From: Candidatus Methanomethylophilaceae archaeon
Lineage (GTDB): Archaea > Thermoplasmatota > Thermoplasmata > Methanomassiliicoccales > Methanomethylophilaceae
Direction of reading: 5' to 3'
Length of the DNA: 16,257 bases
NCBI GenBank assembly: GCA_007116915.1
Contig: SKHQ01000004.1
Location: 1 to 16,257 of the forward strand
The position numbers and the translations under genes were made by a program. Below the pieces are notes generated by a model. It was not told the DNA's origin. It saw nothing but the letters and a program-made list of their open reading frames with translations, and did not search any database. Below are positions 13,885 to 16,257 of the stretch, piece by piece (the stretch's first letter is position 1; each line of letters opens with the position of its first letter).

Positions 13885-14873
13885 GCACACTGTTCGTACT
13901 CCTTGACGGTGCTGAGGACCACCCCATACCGTCCTTTGACGGCCGGAAGCCTTTAGAAGTCGCCGAGATGCCGTTCCTAGATTCCGTCGTTAAAGACCGC
14001 GGTAGCACCCAGGGAAGCACATACACACATCGTTTCATCAATCAGCTTTTCACTGGAGACCTTCCCCGCACCCCACGTGGGGCCATCGAGGCTTTGGGTC
14101 TTAATCTGAGGATGTCGGCGGAAAGGGTCGCCTACCGTCTGAGTCCAGCCTATATCAACAACGGTAACGTGGAATGGGCATATCGTGTGGATCAGAAAGA
14201 GGAGATGCAGATTATCAGAAGCGTTGAGTCCCGGATACATCTCTTGAAAGAAATGGATCCCGACCTACTATTCTTCCTGAAGGGAAGAGCGGTGATAACC
14301 CTCGACACCTGTGACATTCTTGAAATGCCTTGTCCGCCGATGAACACACCCCTCGGAATAAGGCCAGAATTCATGTGGGACATGATAACAGGCGTGGCCG
14401 AAGAACTGAACGGCCTTACCATCATGCCGTGGGGAGGAGGGCGTAAGGAGTTAGAGTCTCCTTTACATCCTGGCCTTGGACCTTTGACGGTAGTGTCGAA
14501 CAGTCCTACTGCCTTGGGGATATCCAGGGCGCTAGGCCAGAAAGCAGTTAAGGTGGATAGTCTCGAAGACCGGTTCCCCCTTGCCCGTGATCTCCTCGAG
14601 GTCGGCAATGTATTCCTTCATGCCGATGAGATCGATGAGGTCAGTCATCAAAGGGACCCTGAGCTTAAAGTCAAGATACTGGAATCCGTCGATTCGATGA
14701 TGGAGGAACACTTCCACGACTTCGACCGTATCGTTTACCTGGTGGATCACGGCACCTCCTCATTGACAGGGCAGCATCTTCCGGTCATGGTGCCGGTACA
14801 AAGCAGCTTTGAATGCTCGATGCGAGGAGAATACATCGCGTTAAGCGACCTGATGTCCAAACTATTGGGATGA
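13881..14873 (+). CDS. Divergent ApgM-like metalloenzyme (alkaline phosphatase superfamily)
   Basis: Related to archaeal cofactor-independent phosphoglycerate mutase (ApgM), but short at 330 residues against about 400. Seen: D9 and D13 in LLDGAEDHPIP, then KPLEVAEMPFLD; the nucleophile position S46 in QGSTYTH (PGSDTA in true ApgM); PRGAIEALGL at 65-74; metal ligands D249 and H256 in HADEIDEVSH followed by DPELKVKILESVD; D289 and H290 in LVDHGT; and H299 before LPVMVPV. The metal sites and likely nucleophile are kept. The middle cap region lacks the RRAGR and tDPH-type motifs I expect for phosphoglycerate binding, so mutase activity is doubtful; a phosphatase or phosphotransferase with another substrate is possible. 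It overlaps hypF by ATGA and has GAGGAG 6 bases upstream, so translation is probably coupled to hypF. The fold is fairly sure; the substrate is unknown. Confidence 0.75.
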   Translation: MSTLFVLLDGAEDHPIPSFDGRKPLEVAEMPFLDSVVKDRGSTQGSTYTHRFINQLFTGDLPRTPRGAIEALGLNLRMSAERVAYRLSPAYINNGNVEWAYRVDQKEEMQIIRSVESRIHLLKEMDPDLLFFLKGRAVITLDTCDILEMPCPPMNTPLGIRPEFMWDMITGVAEELNGLTIMPWGGGRKELESPLHPGLGPLTVVSNSPTALGISRALGQKAVKVDSLEDRFPLARDLLEVGNVFLHADEIDEVSHQRDPELKVKILESVDSMMEEHFHDFDRIVYLVDHGTSSLTGQHLPVMVPVQSSFECSMRGEYIALSDLMSKLLG

Positions 14874-14876
14874 AGA

Positions 14877-14884
14877 TTTAATAT
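14877..14884 (+). promoter_or_regulatory. TATA-like box of cobT
   Basis: TTTAATAT lies just after the stop of the ApgM-like gene and is centred about 28 bases before the ATG at 14909. The spacing implies a leader of 0-3 bases and supports that ATG over the in-frame one at 14921. Confidence 0.45.
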
Positions 14885-14908
14885 TGTGTTTACCCATCAC
14901 ATGGACGG

Positions 14909-16021
14909 ATGAATCCTCCAATGGATGTATCGAAGGACATCACCGTCCACAACGCCCCTCGCAAGGCTGAAGCCTTGATGAAGAGGATGTGGGGTAAAAA
15001 AGGCGTTTTCACCTGCACCATCGGCAGTACGCTTACATCAACCATACCCGGTGTATCCGACGCTGGTGACACGCCTGAATTGACCCTCTACACTCCCAGC
15101 GCCGATGTTGAGCTTCTAGTCCATGGCCGAACCATATGCATGGATGGCATACCCATCAACCCTGGTGGTATACCCACTCCCGCCACGGTGACCATGGCCG
15201 CTCTGGCCCTGAGCGGGATGCCTTTCCACATAATCAATGGCGGAGTCAAGGTCCTGCCGAGCATTCCGTATTTTGATGTTGGCGGCGAATGCGGCCGGGA
15301 CATCCGTACTGGGGACTCGGTGAGCAACGTCCATGATTGTTATGAAAGGGCTTTGATCATCGGAGACATGCTGGCACGATCCCATGACTTCCTGGTGGCA
15401 AGCGAGAGTTGCGCCGGAGGTACCACCACAGCTCTTGCGGTGCTAAGAGCGATGGGGCTTATCGAAGAGAACTTGGTCAGCAGCAGTTCACCCAACAACC
15501 CCAAGGAGTTGAAGGATTCCATAGTGAAACAAGCGTTGGAAACAGCTGGAATCTCCTTCGGAGACCTGCGCATGGACCCGTTGGAAGCCATCAGGAAGGT
15601 CGGTGACCCCATGATGCCTGCCAACGTCGGTCTTGTGGTAGGGGCTGCAAGGAGAATACCGGTAATACTCGGTGGCGGCACTCAGATGACCGCAGTCCTG
15701 GCCGCAGCCTTGAAGATGGATCCCTCTATCGAGGGCAATATAATGGTTGGGACCACCCGTTGGTTGGTGAACGACCCCAACTCTGATATTGTGCGTATCG
15801 TCAAGAGTATAGGCGACCTGCCCTTGGCGGCCATAAACCTCGATTACCGAGAAAGCCCTCACGATGGGCTCAAGGCTTATGAGCGCGGTTACATAAAAGA
15901 GGGAGTGGGATGCGGTGGCTCCTCAATTGCCGCAGTGCTTCACAGTGCCGGAGAGGTCAATTGTAAGACGTTGTTGGAGAGGATACATTCCGATTATGAG
16001 AAGATCCTCGAGATGATCTAA
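14909..16021 (+). CDS. cobT: Archaeal-type CobT (nicotinate-nucleotide-dependent phosphoribosyltransferase, TIGR00303/UPF0284 family)
   Basis: Archaeal CobT family protein. It is thought to activate the lower-ligand base of cobamides by transferring phosphoribose from nicotinate mononucleotide, giving an alpha-ribotide for the nucleotide loop. The 370 residues match archaeal members. Seen: TLYTPSADVELL at 59-70, PATVTMAALAL about 91-101, the GGVKVLPSIPYFDVGG stretch, ASESCAGGTTTALAVL at 164-179, VSSSSPNNPKELK at 190-202, GDPMMPANVGLV, and LGGGTQMTAVLAAAL at 254-268. The last block plus CAGGTTTA is diagnostic for this family and differs from bacterial CobT. It has its own TATA-like box 4 bases after the upstream stop. 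It converges on the cobY-like gene, and the two stops overlap by 3 bases. Confidence 0.9.
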   Translation: MNPPMDVSKDITVHNAPRKAEALMKRMWGKKGVFTCTIGSTLTSTIPGVSDAGDTPELTLYTPSADVELLVHGRTICMDGIPINPGGIPTPATVTMAALALSGMPFHIINGGVKVLPSIPYFDVGGECGRDIRTGDSVSNVHDCYERALIIGDMLARSHDFLVASESCAGGTTTALAVLRAMGLIEENLVSSSSPNNPKELKDSIVKQALETAGISFGDLRMDPLEAIRKVGDPMMPANVGLVVGAARRIPVILGGGTQMTAVLAAALKMDPSIEGNIMVGTTRWLVNDPNSDIVRIVKSIGDLPLAAINLDYRESPHDGLKAYERGYIKEGVGCGGSSIAAVLHSAGEVNCKTLLERIHSDYEKILEMI

Positions 16022-16257
16022 GCCAATCGCCTGACGAGTTCCAACTCCTCAGGGGTGTTGACGTTGATGGCTAGATCCACACCGCCTTGGAAGTAGAAAC
16101 GTTCTTCAAGGTACTTATCGGCCAATATCAAAAGCCGGTCAACTATGCTTACCCCTGACACAACATACCGACCCTCAGGGAGTTCCCAGACATAAGACGG
16201 CGAGATGCCCATCTCGGTCACAAGGGTCTCGGGCACCATGGCCAGATACGATTCTCC
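16018..16257 (-). CDS. cobY: Probable CobY, adenosylcobinamide-phosphate guanylyltransferase (C-terminal part only)
   Basis: The frame is open to the right edge, so the N-terminal nucleotide-binding half, including the start, is outside the window. The last 79 residues (GESYLAMVPETLVTEMG ... FQGGVDLAINVNTPEELELVRRLA) resemble from memory the C-terminus of archaeal CobY: a YLA-MVPE strand, a GLVPAGINVV-like segment here read as GRYVVSGVSIV, and the ending LAINVNTPEELELVRRL (INTKDDLKLAEMLL in the M. jannaschii protein). CobY activates adenosylcobinamide phosphate with GTP, so it would provide the other substrate branch for the lower-loop pathway that includes the adjacent CobT. The closing motif is shared by many MobA-like nucleotidyltransferases, so a different member of that fold remains possible. 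The ATG at 16239 is probably internal. It ends at TAG. Confidence 0.68.
   Translation of the reverse strand, partial: GESYLAMVPETLVTEMGISPSYVWELPEGRYVVSGVSIVDRLLILADKYLEERFYFQGGVDLAINVNTPEELELVRRLA

Noticed and set aside
16018..16020. TAG of the cobY-like gene as a possible pyrrolysine codon
   Set aside because: Methanomassiliicoccales-type archaea can read TAG as pyrrolysine, but read-through would add only 8 residues and the protein already ends at the family's usual C-terminus.
1..16257. tRNA/rRNA genes, CRISPR arrays, insertion sequences, prophage or toxin-antitoxin genes
   Set aside because: I looked for repeat arrays, tRNA-like folds, transposase or integrase motifs and small paired genes and saw none; nearly all sequence is accounted for by recognised genes.

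Overview
The window looks like euryarchaeal DNA, most likely from a methanogen-type archaeon of the Thermoplasmata/Methanomassiliicoccales kind; that placement is inferred, not proven. Pointers to Archaea are the archaeal CobT and CobY families, an ApgM-type phosphoglycerate mutase relative, a sensor kinase with many PAS domains and an RHDxxN-type phosphoacceptor site, HypF, and TATA-like boxes about 25-28 nt upstream of several start codons that lack a Shine-Dalgarno sequence. The window is almost fully coding. No gap exceeds 160 bases, and I see no tRNA, rRNA, CRISPR array, insertion sequence or integrase.

Region 1 (1-9715) is a nearly complete histidine biosynthesis cluster in two co-oriented halves. 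The first half is hisG (5' end off the window), hisC, hisH and hisA, each joined to the next by a 4-base ATGA overlap. The second half is hisB, hisF, a fused hisIE and a PHP-family phosphatase that probably supplies histidinol-phosphate phosphatase. Only hisD is missing, and it may lie upstream. Between the halves, on the opposite strand, sit a 1188-residue cytoplasmic sensor histidine kinase (receiver-PAS-GAF-PAS-PAS-PAS-PAS-kinase) and a 66-residue two-helix membrane protein. This block splits the pathway and forces hisB to have its own promoter in the 7002-7169 interval, which it shares divergently with the kinase.

Region 2 (9716-11653) holds three housekeeping or accessory genes: a methylthioadenosine phosphorylase (+), a glycine-cleavage H protein (-) whose stop lies 3 bases from the phosphorylase stop, and a cysteine-rich YkgJ/UPF0153 protein (+) with a leaderless promoter.

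Region 3 (11710-16257) starts with hypF, the carbamoyltransferase that makes the CN ligands of [NiFe]-hydrogenases. It overlaps by ATGA with a divergent, shortened relative of archaeal phosphoglycerate mutase. Next comes the archaeal CobT, which converges on and overlaps by 3 bases the 3' end of a partial gene resembling CobY. CobT and CobY both act in assembly of the cobamide lower (nucleotide) loop.

Two translation-start modes are visible. Genes that open a transcription unit (MTAP, ykgJ-like, hypF, cobT) have a TATA-like box so close to the ATG that the mRNA should be leaderless. Genes inside operons (hisH, hisA, hisF, hisIE, the PHP gene, the ApgM-like gene) have a purine-rich Shine-Dalgarno sequence a few bases upstream. 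Nothing here is clearly a new defence or mobile system. The best leads are the ApgM-like partner of hypF, the PHP phosphatase closing the his operon, and the kinase plus small membrane protein inserted in the his cluster.
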